Below, piece after piece: positions 48,903 through 59,400 of a DNA stretch of 64,000 bases. The DNA comes from Opitutaceae bacterium BACL24 MAG-120322-bin51. Its GTDB lineage: Bacteria; Verrucomicrobiota; Verrucomicrobiia; Opitutales; Coraliomargaritaceae. Under the pieces are notes generated by a model. It did no database searches. It was not told the DNA's origin and saw only the letters and a program-made list of their open reading frames with translations. Position 1 is the stretch's first letter. Each line of letters starts with the position of its first letter. A program made the position numbers and the translations under genes. The stretch is from the NCBI GenBank assembly GCA_905182465.1, contig CAJJBI010000006.1, positions 1 to 64,000 of the forward strand. The letters run 5' to 3'.

Positions 48903-49949
48903 CTAGTTCCCGATCCTTCTATATTGTCCATCGTTTCGGTCGGCGATCCGTCGCATTCCAGAGCCGATACGACCGTCGTCTTTTTCGCGTGGATCCGGGA
49001 AATGGATGGCGTGGATGCGGGCATCGGAGGGCAGCTCTTTTTGAAGTGAACCAATTAGCTTGAGTACGTCACCCAGTGGCACAGGTCCCGCGCTACCATT
49101 TTCGCGATTGGCAAAATAGCCGCCGTCGGAAATGAGAAAAATGACATCCGGCTGCATCTTAAAGGCAAAGTCCAAGATCGGTCAGGATCCCATTTTCGTG
49201 ACCATTCACTGACGGACCAACTGCCGAATTTTCCCTATTTTCTTTGAACTTTTTATCCAGCCATTTAAGGGCGAGCTCCTTATTGGAACGGTCGCTGGGA
49301 TGAGGTCATCCTGGAAAGTGTCGTAAGCTCGGACGTGTTGGATAAACCAAAAAGGGTATTGGCATTGAGATTCTTTATCAGTTTTCTGCTTCTTCGTTGA
49401 TGACATTAAATCCATACCAGCGCTTCGACAGCAGCTACGAACGAATCGGATACATCGACAATGATGACGAAGCGAGCCGCCTCTTCTGTGATACCAAGGA
49501 AAGAAACGCTGGAGGCCTGCGAACTGAGGGCTCCGAGTGCGCCCATCAGGCCTGATTCTCCGAAGAGGGCATCTGATTCCGACACCATGAGCTTCATTTT
49601 CGACCGGCGTGAAATCGACATTAGGGATTTGCGGCAGAGCGGGCATATTGGCCAGTAGACTTTCGGTAGTCAGTGCGGGTATTGTCGCGGGGGTAGCGGC
49701 TGCATTTTGAAATTCGGTCACCGCCATTTGGTGCTCTAATTCACGTTGAGGTAGGTAGATGGTCTTGGGCGCTGTAAAAGCCGGCTCCTCGCGAAAGCTT
49801 GTTACGAGCACGGTGACAAAACGGGCACACAGTAAAATAAGCGCGATGACTAGTATCGCCTGCGTCAACGAAAACAGACGCGACTTCCGACGAGTGCGGG
49901 AGCCGTTCTCCAGTTTGGCTCGAAAGCGGCCTGTCAGAGTGCTTGGCAT
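48903..49949 (-). pseudogene. Membrane-anchored VWA-domain protein, several frameshifts
   Basis: The N-terminus from ATG 49949 is intact: a basic start, one membrane segment (LTQAILVIALILLCARFV) and a proline-containing periplasmic linker (LPQIPNVDFTPV), which looks TonB/TolA-like. The VWA (von Willebrand A) domain then appears only in pieces in changing frames: SFLGITEEAARFVIIVDVSDSF (the DxSxS metal site), KRWYGFNVI, FIQHVRAYDTFQDDLIPAT, NKELALKWLDKKF, and FKMQPDVIFLISDGGYFANR (second metal-site loop). Frame changes lie at about 49590, 49430, 49380, 49350, 49290 and 49180, so at least six lesions. No single frame can make the full protein; an intact copy would have about 345 residues. Placed between exbB and exbD. 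Confidence 0.78.
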
Positions 49950-49958
49950 TCAGGGTTT

Positions 49959-50738
49959 TTACTCGGTTTCAGTCGCAGCTTGAGGGGAAGCGGGACTGCC
50001 GTAGGCAGATTGTTCGACATAGACGTCGATCAAGTCGCCACCAGTTTCGACCGTAGCGAGGATTTGCCCATTCAGGCGGTTGCGGAAGACGAAGTAGGCG
50101 ATCATGGCGGGGATACCAATAGTCAGCCCCGTTGCGGTCGTAATGAGAGCCTCACCTATATCGCCAGCCAGAGCGGAGGGATCACCCATGCCGACTTGCC
50201 CGATTGTTTGGAAGGCGCTGATCATGCCGCTAACCGTGCCAAGCAGTCCAATCATGGGCGCGACAGCCGCGACCACGTTAAGATAATTGATCCATTGGCC
50301 GATGGCACCGTCTTCGCCCTCAATAGAATCCATGAAAGTAGCTTCGATTTTTTCCTTATTACCGTCGGCTTTTTCCGGGCGTGCTTTGCTCAGAGAACTT
50401 GTTAAGCAGCGGGTTAAGACACTCGGTGTGCTTTGGCAGAGGCTGGAGGCTTTCTGCAAGTCCCGAGCGGCTAAGCTATCGGAAAGGGCGCTGGTCACGC
50501 CGGGCGGGTTGAAGCGACTAGCTACCGTTTCTTTCCAGCAATAGAAAATAAGGAAGAACATAAAGAGCGCAGTCAAACCGAGTGGATACATTGCCCAGCC
50601 CCCTTGTTGGAGGAGGCCAAATAAGGAAGTGTCTTGCGCGGTAGTGGCCTCGGCGGCTTCTTGCCCAAAGACTGTAGTGGCTGAGAGCAGCCCGAGGACA
50701 GTTCCGGTTAGGAGATTCTTTAAATTTAGATTATTCAT
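49959..50738 (-). CDS. MotA/TolQ/ExbB-family proton channel protein
   Basis: A 259-residue protein with a signal segment (LLTGTVLGLLSATTVFGQEA), one membrane helix (WAMYPLGLTALFMFFLIFYCW), a cytosolic loop and two more helices (LNVVAAVAPMIGLLGTVSGMISAF and the last near ITTATGLTIGIPAMIAYFVF). The GLLGTVSGM and P-containing segments are the ExbB/TolQ proton path. The extra cleavable signal peptide is typical for the Planctomycetes-Verrucomicrobia type. It lies 17 bases after the exported protein gene and 9 bases before the VWA gene. Confidence 0.93.
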   Translation of the reverse strand: MNNLNLKNLLTGTVLGLLSATTVFGQEAAEATTAQDTSLFGLLQQGGWAMYPLGLTALFMFFLIFYCWKETVASRFNPPGVTSALSDSLAARDLQKASSLCQSTPSVLTRCLTSSLSKARPEKADGNKEKIEATFMDSIEGEDGAIGQWINYLNVVAAVAPMIGLLGTVSGMISAFQTIGQVGMGDPSALAGDIGEALITTATGLTIGIPAMIAYFVFRNRLNGQILATVETGGDLIDVYVEQSAYGSPASPQAATETE

Positions 50739-50755
50739 TTTATGTATTTTAGTTT

Positions 50756-51793
50756 TTAAAAATTAATACGTGTCGGTAATTCCTCGATGGGATCGACGGG
50801 GGAGGGGTTTTGGATAGGTGCTTCTTCTAAACTGAGTTCGGCTTCGGTCTCACTAGGAAGCTTAGGTGCTACTTCAATGGTAAATGCCTCGGGTGCTTTG
50901 CCTTTAAGAATTTCGATGTAATCGGGCCATGTAAAGCCACGGTCGCGCATTTCCTTGGCCAGTCGATCGGGTTCTTCTTTCAAGTGTAGCTCTTCGGCAG
51001 AAAGTATCGCCAAGGCGTAACAGACATCGAGGTGAGCCTTTGGCATTTGGTTTGAAAAAGCCACTGGGAAAAGCGCGGTCCAGAAGGCCTTTTCATAGTC
51101 TTCATTTTCGTAATTGGATTGTGCCAGTAGGCGCCATCCCAGTGCTGAAGGTCCGGACGGGTCTGCTTCTTTGATCCAGTCAATTGCTTTGGCCTCAGCT
51201 TCTTTGCGCATGCCACCCTGAAAGAAGCCTAGCAACATACCCTCTTTTAGCCGATCAAGCACTGCCGCCTCTTTAATGTGAGGGCTGATCGCATCAATCA
51301 TAGCAACCGCTCTGAGTGGCTTTTTTTTCTCTAAGGCGTATTCAGCATAGCGCACGAAGAGAGAGAGTTCACTTTCGCTCATTAGAGTTAAATAAGGGCC
51401 ACGTTGTTGGTAGTAGGCTCTGTAGAGCGCCATCGCATTCTCAGTTTGTGCCGGATCTTGCTGCCATTCATCGAGTGTTTCCAGGAATTCGTTCCCCGGG
51501 AAAATGATCTGCTTAATGTCGTCTTTAGAAAAGGAGAGCTCAGCGCCGCCGCCTCCCAGAGAGACCTCGATTCGAATGCTTTCTCCGTCCCACTCGGTCA
51601 CGCGACCAGTCTGTTGATTGCCACCATTTAAGACCAAGGTAATGGGCTCTTCCAATACGGGCAGTATCATACTGAGCTCGAAAGTGTCTTCAGCCTGCAG
51701 GTTCGTGGTATTTGACAGAATCAAGAGGCAGAGGAGGCTGAGTAATCCGGCCAATTTTCCTGCTTTCTGAATATTGAAATATCCGGCCTTCAT
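50756..51793 (-). CDS. Exported uncharacterised protein of the ExbB/ExbD operon
   Basis: 345 residues. A signal peptide (KLAGLLSLLCLLILSNTTNLQAE) directs it to the periplasm. Residues 45-100 look like an SH3/Sm-type small barrel (ITLVLNGGNQQTGRVTEWDGE, then FSKDDIKQIIFPG). The rest is alpha-helical and resembles TPR/SEL1-like repeats (LFVRYAEYALEKKKPLRAVAM), and the C-terminus is acidic and proline-rich. No named family. The ATG at 51793 overlaps the TGA of the TPR gene, so the two are translationally coupled. It is intact while both flanking partner genes (TPR and VWA) are broken. Function unknown; probably a periplasmic component of the same machine. Confidence 0.75.
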   Translation of the reverse strand: MKAGYFNIQKAGKLAGLLSLLCLLILSNTTNLQAEDTFELSMILPVLEEPITLVLNGGNQQTGRVTEWDGESIRIEVSLGGGGAELSFSKDDIKQIIFPGNEFLETLDEWQQDPAQTENAMALYRAYYQQRGPYLTLMSESELSLFVRYAEYALEKKKPLRAVAMIDAISPHIKEAAVLDRLKEGMLLGFFQGGMRKEAEAKAIDWIKEADPSGPSALGWRLLAQSNYENEDYEKAFWTALFPVAFSNQMPKAHLDVCYALAILSAEELHLKEEPDRLAKEMRDRGFTWPDYIEILKGKAPEAFTIEVAPKLPSETEAELSLEEAPIQNPSPVDPIEELPTRINF

Positions 51794-54716
51794 TCGCTAA
51801 CCTCCTCTGTGAGTTTAGCGATTTCTGCCGCTGTTTCATCGAGTGCGCCCTCGGGCAGTGATTCTAACAGGGCAAGGCGTTTTTCTTTCGCTTCATTGGC
51901 AAGCGCTAGCTTTGCCATCAGTGGATTCGCGAGCATCTCATCGAGCGTCTTATAGGCCATGACAGTTTCATTGAGTGCCTCTAATTGTAATGCGCTCATT
52001 AAGTAGCCTTCGGCCGCGAGATCGTGGTAGGCTCGGTAGACATTGTAAACGCGCTGCGCGTAGGGGACCGCTCGTTTTAAATTACCCGCAGCGGCTTCGT
52101 TCTGACTCAAAGCGAGTAGCGCCTTTGCATGGGGACGCCCTTTGGCTTGGCGGAGCCGCAGCAAATCTTCCAACACGGTTCGTGCTTGTTCGTAGTCGCC
52201 GGTTTTTGTCAGCGTCTCAGCGTAATCGAGCGTAACGTCGATCGTCAGGGGGTGCATGGGACTCTCGGCTCTAAATTGTGCGAGATGCCAACGGGCTTCT
52301 TCAAAATCTCCCTCCTGCATCAGCAGTTGCGCGCGGGTGTAGAGGGCATAGCTATAGTGCCGACTGTCAGGGTATTCATCCTCCAATGCGATGAGGTAAT
52401 CTTCCGCAACTCGGGGATATTTATCTACCAGGCTAGCTGCGATTTGGCCCAGACCCTCAGCATCGATACGTTCGACGGGGACATTCTCGACAATTTCAAA
52501 AATAAGATTGGTCGGATCATCTGCTGGCACCATGGCCTGTAAGTATAGATTTAAACGGGCGAAATAGGTCAGTCTGTCAGTCTCGATTGCCTTGAATTTT
52601 TCAAGTTCGATCCATGCTTTTAGGCGTGCCTCCCGTTCACTACGGCCGACCTCGAGCAACCGTTTCTCAATGCGGGCGTAGGCATCGATAATATTCGGGC
52701 ACCTCTTCAGAATCGATATCGTCCCCATAGAGTTCAAGCGCTTGGGCGAACACTTCTCTCGCCGAGTCTTCCTTGCCACGTTCAAGATGAGTCCATCCTA
52801 CCCAATAGAGGGCTTCACTCAAACGTTCTTTAGTCCGCACATCGTCACGAAGTAGATAACTTTGGAAGTGCTCAAGGTGTGCATCCAAGAAACGCTCGCG
52901 CTGCTTTGGATCTTCAGCATCGCCAGCGACCGCGCGCAAAATTTTGCCAGCTTGAAAGACTGAGTAGGTGTAGAGGTGCCCAGCGCCAGGATCGATCGCC
53001 ATGAAAATAGCACGCGCCTTGCTGAGCTCGCCACGCCCCATTTGGATGTCTCCCAAGAGCACACGCGCCTCATCGGCCCGACTGTGGCGCGTGTATTTTT
53101 CCAGGTATTGATTGATCGATACCAGCGCGCCTTCGTAGTCGCGCATGGCGTAGAGGGTAGCCGCTTGGCGGTAAGCGACCTCCGGTTCGAGACGCTGCCC
53201 CTTGACCTCAGATGCTAAACTATCCAGCGCCTCAAGTGTCTGGGTGTAATCGCGTTCAGAAAAGAAGCTTAGTGCCCTCCAAAGCCGCGCCTCGGAATAG
53301 AGCATGTGGCTAGGATAGCGCTCAATAAAAGCCTCAAAGTCAGCGCGCGCTTCGATTGGTTGATTCATTAAATTGTAATTGAAGCCACGAAGAAAGCGCG
53401 TGCGCGGTGCCAGCGTATGATCGACGTGGCGATTAAGGAATTCGGTATAGACCTTAATCGCATCGCGATACTCCCGAGCTTCTTGGTGCGCTGAGCCGAG
53501 CAAATAGAGCGCATCTGGCACCAAGGGTGAATCTGGGAAACGGCGTCCGAAGCCCTTGGCTATTTTATAAGCGTCTTCCCATACTCCGACTTGAATCGCG
53601 GCTAGAATCCACCGGTAGTGGGCTTCCGATTGCTGTTGCGAGCTTAGCGCAGGATCTCTAGCTAAATGTTCGAAAAGTATCCAGGCTTCGCGGGGCCGAC
53701 CAGATAGCAGATAGGCCTGCCCATAGGAGAGGTAGAGCCCCGCAGAATAGTCGTCCGCCTCCTTCAGGCCCTTCAATTGCGCCTCCATTCGCGCGATGAG
53801 CCGAGTATAGAATTGAGTCCAAAATTGCCCGCCTTGATAAAGCCCCACACTCTGGCGACGTGCTTCAAATCGAGCGCGTGTCTCTTCTAGTCGGTTTGCT
53901 TGGGCGATGATTAATTGATCATAGGGGAGCACCAATCGGTAGCAGCGAATCGCATCCGCGTATTTCTTCGTGGCCAAAAGTTCGTGCCCCATTTGTAGCG
54001 CCGCAAAGGTCAATACTGTAAGCTCAGGCATCTCGTCGATAGACCAATCGGTTTCCAACATATACTGACGCGCTTGTTCGATGCGTTTCAGTTCCAGTGC
54101 TTTTTGTAAGGCCATCAACCGCGCCTTCGTGCGAAGCAGACCTTCTTTCTGATTTGCATAGAGAGTATCGAGCGCTTGAAAGGCTTCGTCATCCCGTTCG
54201 CTTTCAAACATTAGGCGTACTGCTTCCAGTGTGGCCAGGGCCGCCTCACTTTTGTTTGGATCTATTGCGACGAAACGTCTGTAGGTCTCAATTGCCTCAT
54301 TTTTTTGATCCACTTCGCTGTAGGCTCGCGCTAAATTAAAGAGCACAAAGCTGAGTCGGCTACGGTCGTCGGGAAAATCTTGAACAAAGGCTTCAAATAA
54401 TCGAATCGCAGTCTCCGTTTCGCCACTTTGTAGCGCCGCATAGGCGTGTAATGGTTTAATCGTGAGCCGAAAGATCTTTTCCTTAACCTCCGGTTCTTGG
54501 CTGAAAGTGCTCTGAATTTCTTCAAAGGCTTTAAACGCAGCTCGCATAGTCACCCGCCGCAAGTGCAGCCTGCCCACGCGCTAATGTTTCTTGCAGGGTG
54601 ACGATGTTTTCCTGCGCCGGCAATAGGTTGAGCGCGCAAAAAAGCGCGAAAAATAAAGAAACCCTTAATGCCGAAGTAATTACCATGGTAGATGTCTTAG
54701 ATCTGCGATCATTCAA
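51790..54716 (-). pseudogene. Large exported TPR-repeat protein, two frameshifts
   Basis: Three consecutive frames make one protein of about 970 residues. Frame 1 starts at ATG 54716 (or 54686) with a signal peptide (SALRVSLFFALFCALNLLPAQ) and ends DYASCV. Frame 2 (54577-52667 region) carries many tetratricopeptide repeats such as FVQDFPDDRSRLSFVLFNLARAYS and runs to DDIDSEEVP. Frame 3 continues NIIDAYARIEKRLLEV to 51790. The breaks are near 54545 (an extra G in GCGAGC) and 52693 (an extra C in GTGCCC). TPR repeats bind partners in the periplasm; it would be the scaffold of the ExbB/VWA/ExbD operon. As written the product is truncated. Confidence 0.8.
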
Positions 54717-54769
54717 GGGGATAGTTGCGAATCAGTAAATGATAATACCTTCGAAGTCATCTCGAAGTT

Positions 54770-54795
54770 TTCTGATTGAAGCGCTTCAATCAGAA
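54770..54795. promoter_or_regulatory. Perfect 26-bp palindrome upstream of the TPR-ExbB-VWA-ExbD operon
   Basis: TTCTGATTGAAGC at 54770-54782 is followed directly by its reverse complement at 54783-54795. It lies 54 to 84 bases before the possible starts of the TPR gene and just upstream of a possible minus-strand -10 box (TATTAT, at 54742-54747 on +). A perfect, spacerless 13-base inverted repeat with low T-run content is unlikely to be a terminator and is a good candidate for a binding site of a dimeric or tetrameric regulator. Confidence 0.6.
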
Positions 54796-54905
54796 CTCGT
54801 AATGGGGGCAGCTTCCGAGATGGAGGCTTTACTCAATACCTCTAGCTCTCCCTCGGCAAAGTTAGATATGAACTCGAAGAAGTAAGGATAGCGGTTCAAG
54901 AAAAT

Positions 54906-54945
54906 CACAAAAAAAGACCGCCCTTATGGGCGGTCTTTTTTTGTG
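54906..54945. terminator. Bidirectional Rho-independent terminator after the PEP-CTERM gene
   Basis: A perfect 18-base stem pairs 54906-54923 with 54928-54945 around a TTAT loop. It has an A-run on one side and a T-run on the other, so it can work in both directions. It lies 12 bases after the PEP-CTERM gene's stop (minus strand) and isolates it from the TPR operon. Confidence 0.95.
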
Positions 54946-54956
54946 AAAAACTGAAA

Positions 54957-55598
54957 CTACTTAACAGAGCGACGGCGAACCATTACGAAACCAAGTGCAC
55001 AAAAGCCTGCAAGCAGAGCGTAAGTGTTGGGCTCGGGGACTGCAGTTACAGTAAAAGCTTGGATTGTAAAACTGCCATCTACTCGTTCGATGGTGAACGA
55101 TTCGTTTGCGGCAAGTGCGTTTCCAGATGAGAATGTAATCGTATCTGATGAATTATTATGAAACTGACCGCCTACTAACGCAATAGTTGGATTTTGATTA
55201 GAAAATAAGAGTTGTAGGGAATCTTGACCACTACCACCTGATCCAGTAAAACCTCCAACATCCAAGAAGTCTAGAGTGATTGCCTGATTGAAAGAAAATG
55301 TGAGAGCATCACCTAATGTTGAAAGTGTTGCGGCACTATCGATACCAATACCAGAATTTGTAATGCTTATATCCGATTGGCTTGGAGTAACGTTAATAGT
55401 GAGGCCTGAAACAATGGAGTTTAAATCAAAAGAAGTTCCGATTGTTTCGCCATTTAGGGCTGTTTTGAAGCTCGCCCCAATAGTTGCGTCACCATTGATG
55501 GTGTCGTCGCCAAATTGAAAATCGATACTTTGAGCTGAAGACAAACTAGCAAAGCAGCTAATTGCTGCAGCGGCGAGAGGGGTAAGGGTAGATTTCAT
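54957..55598 (-). CDS. PEP-CTERM sorting-domain protein
   Basis: 213 residues from ATG 55598 (MKSTLTPLAAAAISCFASLSSAQS), with a cleavable signal peptide. The frame opens further up to 55622, but this start fits the signal peptide. The middle is Ser/Thr/Asn/Gly-rich beta-sheet sequence (INVTPSQSDISITNSGIGID) without cysteines. The C-terminus has the sorting signal VPEPNTYALLAGFCALGFVMVRRR: the PEP motif, a hydrophobic helix and an Arg cluster, recognised and cut by exosortase and usually linked to exopolysaccharide export. It belongs with the glycan functions of the window, but no exosortase gene is seen here. The mature protein's function is unknown. Confidence 0.93.
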   Translation of the reverse strand: MKSTLTPLAAAAISCFASLSSAQSIDFQFGDDTINGDATIGASFKTALNGETIGTSFDLNSIVSGLTINVTPSQSDISITNSGIGIDSAATLSTLGDALTFSFNQAITLDFLDVGGFTGSGGSGQDSLQLLFSNQNPTIALVGGQFHNNSSDTITFSSGNALAANESFTIERVDGSFTIQAFTVTAVPEPNTYALLAGFCALGFVMVRRRSVK

Positions 55599-55645
55599 AG
55601 CTGTAAATAATTTGTAAACCACTAATAATCATACCAGTACATAAT

Positions 55646-55666
55646 TTTACTTGATAGGCAAGTAAA
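55646..55666. promoter_or_regulatory. Inverted repeat upstream of the PEP-CTERM gene
   Basis: TTTACTTG at 55646-55653 and CAAGTAAA at 55659-55666 form a perfect 8-base inverted repeat with a five-base spacer (ATAGG). It sits about 48 to 68 bases upstream of the ATG at 55598, in A+T-rich promoter-like sequence. Probably an operator; no regulator is known. A second inverted repeat (CTATTCGG/CCGAATAG, 55711-55739) further upstream may be the end of the next gene's transcript. Confidence 0.45.
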
Positions 55667-55764
55667 TAATGATATGCCCAATCCGTTTCTATTTGATAGT
55701 TGAATTATGCCTATTCGGTTCGGATTTTACTCCGAATAGTTCATCCCGCAGTAAATTACCCTAT

Positions 55765-56450
55765 TTAGGGCACTTTTTCGCTAAGGAATCTGACATCAAG
55801 GTCTGCGGAGCCTCTAAGCACGGGTGGGAAGAAAATCATTAGATAGCGGTGGTTCGCTTCGAATTGATAGGTTTTAATCAGCGCTGGGAGTAGGCGTTCG
55901 CCCTCTAAAATCCCGAGTCCATAGGCTGATCGGCATGCTTTTTTGCACCTTAATCGCCTCGGATTCGCCCATGTTGACTTTGACGCGCTTGGCTTCGAGT
56001 GAACCTTCGAGTTCTTTTCCTGATATATTTAGAAATACAAGTTGATTGCGTGGTAAATTTTTTGATGAGTCATCGAAAGGATACACAAGGTATTTGAGCT
56101 GATTTCCTGGATCGTTTAGGTGGAGGGGGTTGCGTACGAAGATTAATAACCATTTATTAGAGATTAGAGGAACCTTCACTTGCGCTACAGGCTCTTGGCT
56201 AGACTTGGAAACGTAGCTGGTTGCCGCCTTTAAAGGTGTAGGGCCCCATACGCGAAAGGGTGTGGGTGCGTATTTCAACGGGAGGCTGTGGCTTCGCTCC
56301 GTTAGCGAGTTCCGCATCGGAGATCGGGTTGTACTCCACGCCACGCACCGGATATTGGCCATACACAGTAAACTCAATCTCGCGGGTATCGTCTGCATGG
56401 ACCCATGGGCTTAGCAACAGAAGCAGAAGGATGTGTTTAAAAGGTCTCAT
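55765..56450 (-). pseudogene. Secreted protein gene coupled to Verru_Chthon A, two frameshifts
   Basis: The ATG at 56450 overlaps the TGA of the Verru_Chthon A gene. A signal peptide is plain (MRPFKHILLLLLLSPWVHADD). The frame then reads a beta-rich start (REIEFTVYGQYPVRGVEYNP) and breaks near 56210, with the continuation SYVSKSSQEPVAQVKVPLI in another frame. It breaks again near 55920, ending with YQFEANHRYLMIFFPPVLRG before the TAA at 55765. Repaired it would give about 225 residues. No known family. The coupled position suggests a partner of the Verru_Chthon A protein that is decaying with it. Confidence 0.65.
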
Positions 56451-59400
56451 ATCTCGTCGTTACTCAACCACCGGACAGAGAGTAGTCTAAACCTGCGGTT
56501 TGTCGAACTTAGGATGTCTGCCGCCGAATCTACTGGCTGAGGGGTTCTTTGCACGATGGCTTCGAGCGCGGCCGACCCCGCGAGCTCTCCTGTAGGGGAA
56601 TAGCTCTGCGCTCGGGTGCGAATCTTGAATGTGTCGGAGCGAGGTGCGAGCATCGGACCGATAGCCGTAACGATATCGGCTTGAGTTAAAAAACCTGGCG
56701 AGAAATGGTCGATCTCAATTGGTGTTCGTCAATGCGGATTCGTCGCCTTCCAGTTCCCAGTCGTGATACCACTCTTGTCTTCCACTCGGTGCCATGGCTG
56801 TCTCGATCGCCTTGTCCAAGAGGCTTTTTTCTTCTGAGCGTATTTGGAGATAAAAATGCCTCCATTGATTCGAATGGGTGGCCTCGGTCGATAATTTGAT
56901 CGACCACCGACTCGGCTAGGTCGGTGAGTTGCTCCTCGGTTAAGCGACGTGCTCCGTGCCGGTAAAAGGCGGAAGGTGCTACGGGATAAACATCATCTCC
57001 TGTCTTCTCAAATTCTGGCGTTTTAGGAGCTTCATAAGTTTCGACTAGAGAATGTGAAAATCTGGCAAACATGCGGTCTTTCGATGCGTTGCCAACGCCG
57101 AGTGTAGATAAATCTCGAAGTGTCCTCCTCCGGATAATCTAAATAGTAATAGTCGCGGATGCGCAGAGAGCCGAGTGCCGCTTTCCATGCGGCGACCGAG
57201 GTCGAGTTAATATTAAATCGATTCGTGATCATAAAGTGCGCCGCAGGTTGGCGTGCTGCAGTAGCATCTGCGGGATTCTCACTTTGCCAGCTGAATAGCT
57301 CGTTGCTGCCGTCCTCCAGGTCATAATTGACTAACACAGGATTGGGTGCCCCTGCATCGGCCTTGAAGTCGTCTGCTGTGTCACTTCGGCTGATACCTGT
57401 GAAATAATAGCGGTCGAACCATTCCGATGTGTTAGTGGTACCTTCACTTCCCCAGCTGTTGCCAACTTGAAAGGGGCGTTCATTGTGAAAGTAAATGTGT
57501 TGGAGTGAAGCCAGAGAGAGCACGCGTCTCTCGGGCAGTTCAAATAGGGGGGCGTCTTGCCATAGCTTGTTGTAGCTGCCTGAGGCTGGGCTGCGATCAA
57601 GGATTCTCCGAAAAGCAACTGTGTTGATCGTGCCACTTTCTGAAATTTCTTCGGGATGAATGTTCGCAGGTCTTGGCGCATTTGCTCAATCCATCTTAAC
57701 CGGCACGATAATGACTACCAGTTTTCTTCTGGTTCGTAATTCAATACCAATCAGGTTAAAGAAAGTTGGTCTTGGATTTCGTGGGTCGTGTATCTTAACC
57801 AAGCGCCGCGATAATAATCAGAATCATCAACTGAATGTGAGGGCCTCTGAGTACAAAGTGGTAGCCAAATGTCATACTTCTGTGTGATTTCCATATCCGG
57901 ATGCGGGTGTTAAACTGGTTAGATATTTGAAGCCATTCGCTCAGTTAACATACACTCTAGAGTTTGTCGATTACCAGATACACTTTGACCCGCAAGTGTG
58001 TCGTATGTGCTTTCGTGGCGTAAGTTCCCCGGCCGAAACGAGCCTCACCCTGTATCAATGCCAGAGGCCTCCCAGCAGTTTGCCTAGTATATTCGCATAC
58101 CATGTCTTCTGGTCGGTTGTACCGATTGATAAGGTGATGTTGCTGGATCTGTCGTTCTGCGTCGACTACCTGACCCAATTTTTCGATCTGCCCGGTAACC
58201 AAGCGTTCGTGTCCGTCGTTAATCAGTCTGATGGTTGATGCGTCAGCCATTTGTCGGATCGCCAACAGGCTTTGTAGATCTATGTGGCTGATCTGACTAG
58301 TGTAGCTCGTTCCGTTCGTGTTGATCTACATTGACTGTCGGGTAATCCCACTATATCTAGTTCAAATTCTAGGTCGCCGCTTTCATCTTCCATCCGAATG
58401 ACGTGTGAGTGTATGGGTTCCAGAACTCGCAAAAAACAGCTGCGAAGATAAAGTTAGGATGTTGGCTAACCAGTTCTTTCGAGCGATACGTGAATGCGAT
58501 CATCATATTCGACAAAATCGGTGCGATCGGGGTGACGACCTCTCCATCATTCAATGTGGGCAGCGCGTCTAAGCCTTGGATATCTGTGAATAGTCGAAGG
58601 CCCGTGACGCCATTTCCGGCGCTTTCTTGGAGTGTTGCATGAGCTTCACCGAAATTTAGAAACTCTTCGACGCCCGTTCCTAGTAGTTGAGGGTAGAGTG
58701 ACAGGTCTTGCATTAGGCCGCTGCCGCTTTCTGTGGCAGGCAGTGTATTGGCTAAGACACCGAAACTGGCGGGAGCAAAGACATGGTAGGCCGATTCGCC
58801 GTCAATGTCAGCGGTCTCGGTGCTACCGAGGAGATTGAGCGCCTGTGCGACTGAACTGATGCGGTCAAGCTTTTCGGCTTCGCTTGATGTAAAGCGGTCA
58901 TACCCCGCGATGAGTTCTTCTAGGCCATGCGTCGTACTAATTTGTAGCTCTAGAGCGTCGATAGCATTTGCATCCAAAAAGCTCGGGTCGGCTCGTGCAT
59001 TGAGTGGAAGGGTGCCTAAGCTAGCTTTTGCCCCTTCGTCACTAATGTACCACGCAATCTCATCGGTGGTGCTGTTTCCATCTCCGATGATGGCAATGAT
59101 GGGAGCTTCGACGTGCTGAGTCGGATCGCTATCAATAGAGCCACCGCTGACTACTTCAAGGGTTTGAGTCGGCTGCTCTGTCCTTAACTGATTTTGCCAA
59201 GATACCAACCAGTGAGGATTTGTTGTTGGGTTTTCAGAATCCCACACCCCAGTCCAATAGGCATTTTCAGTAGTGCGTGCAGTTCCGAGTATCTCGGCGC
59301 GTGCAGTAACTTTAGCGTCCGGGCCAGCATGTTTTTGTAGTTCGCCCATTGCCATCATTAGCGCAAGCCGGGCGGCTTCTTTTGCTCTTAGCTGATCTAG

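Noticed and set aside
57690-58330. The region in the middle of the Verru_Chthon A gene looked like an insertion, because it has an open frame of about 100 residues (57957-58265, minus)
   Set aside because: Other frames of the same stretch carry family blocks (WLPGRS, FGYHFVLRG, DPRNPRP) in the expected order, so it is degraded gene sequence and not a mobile element.
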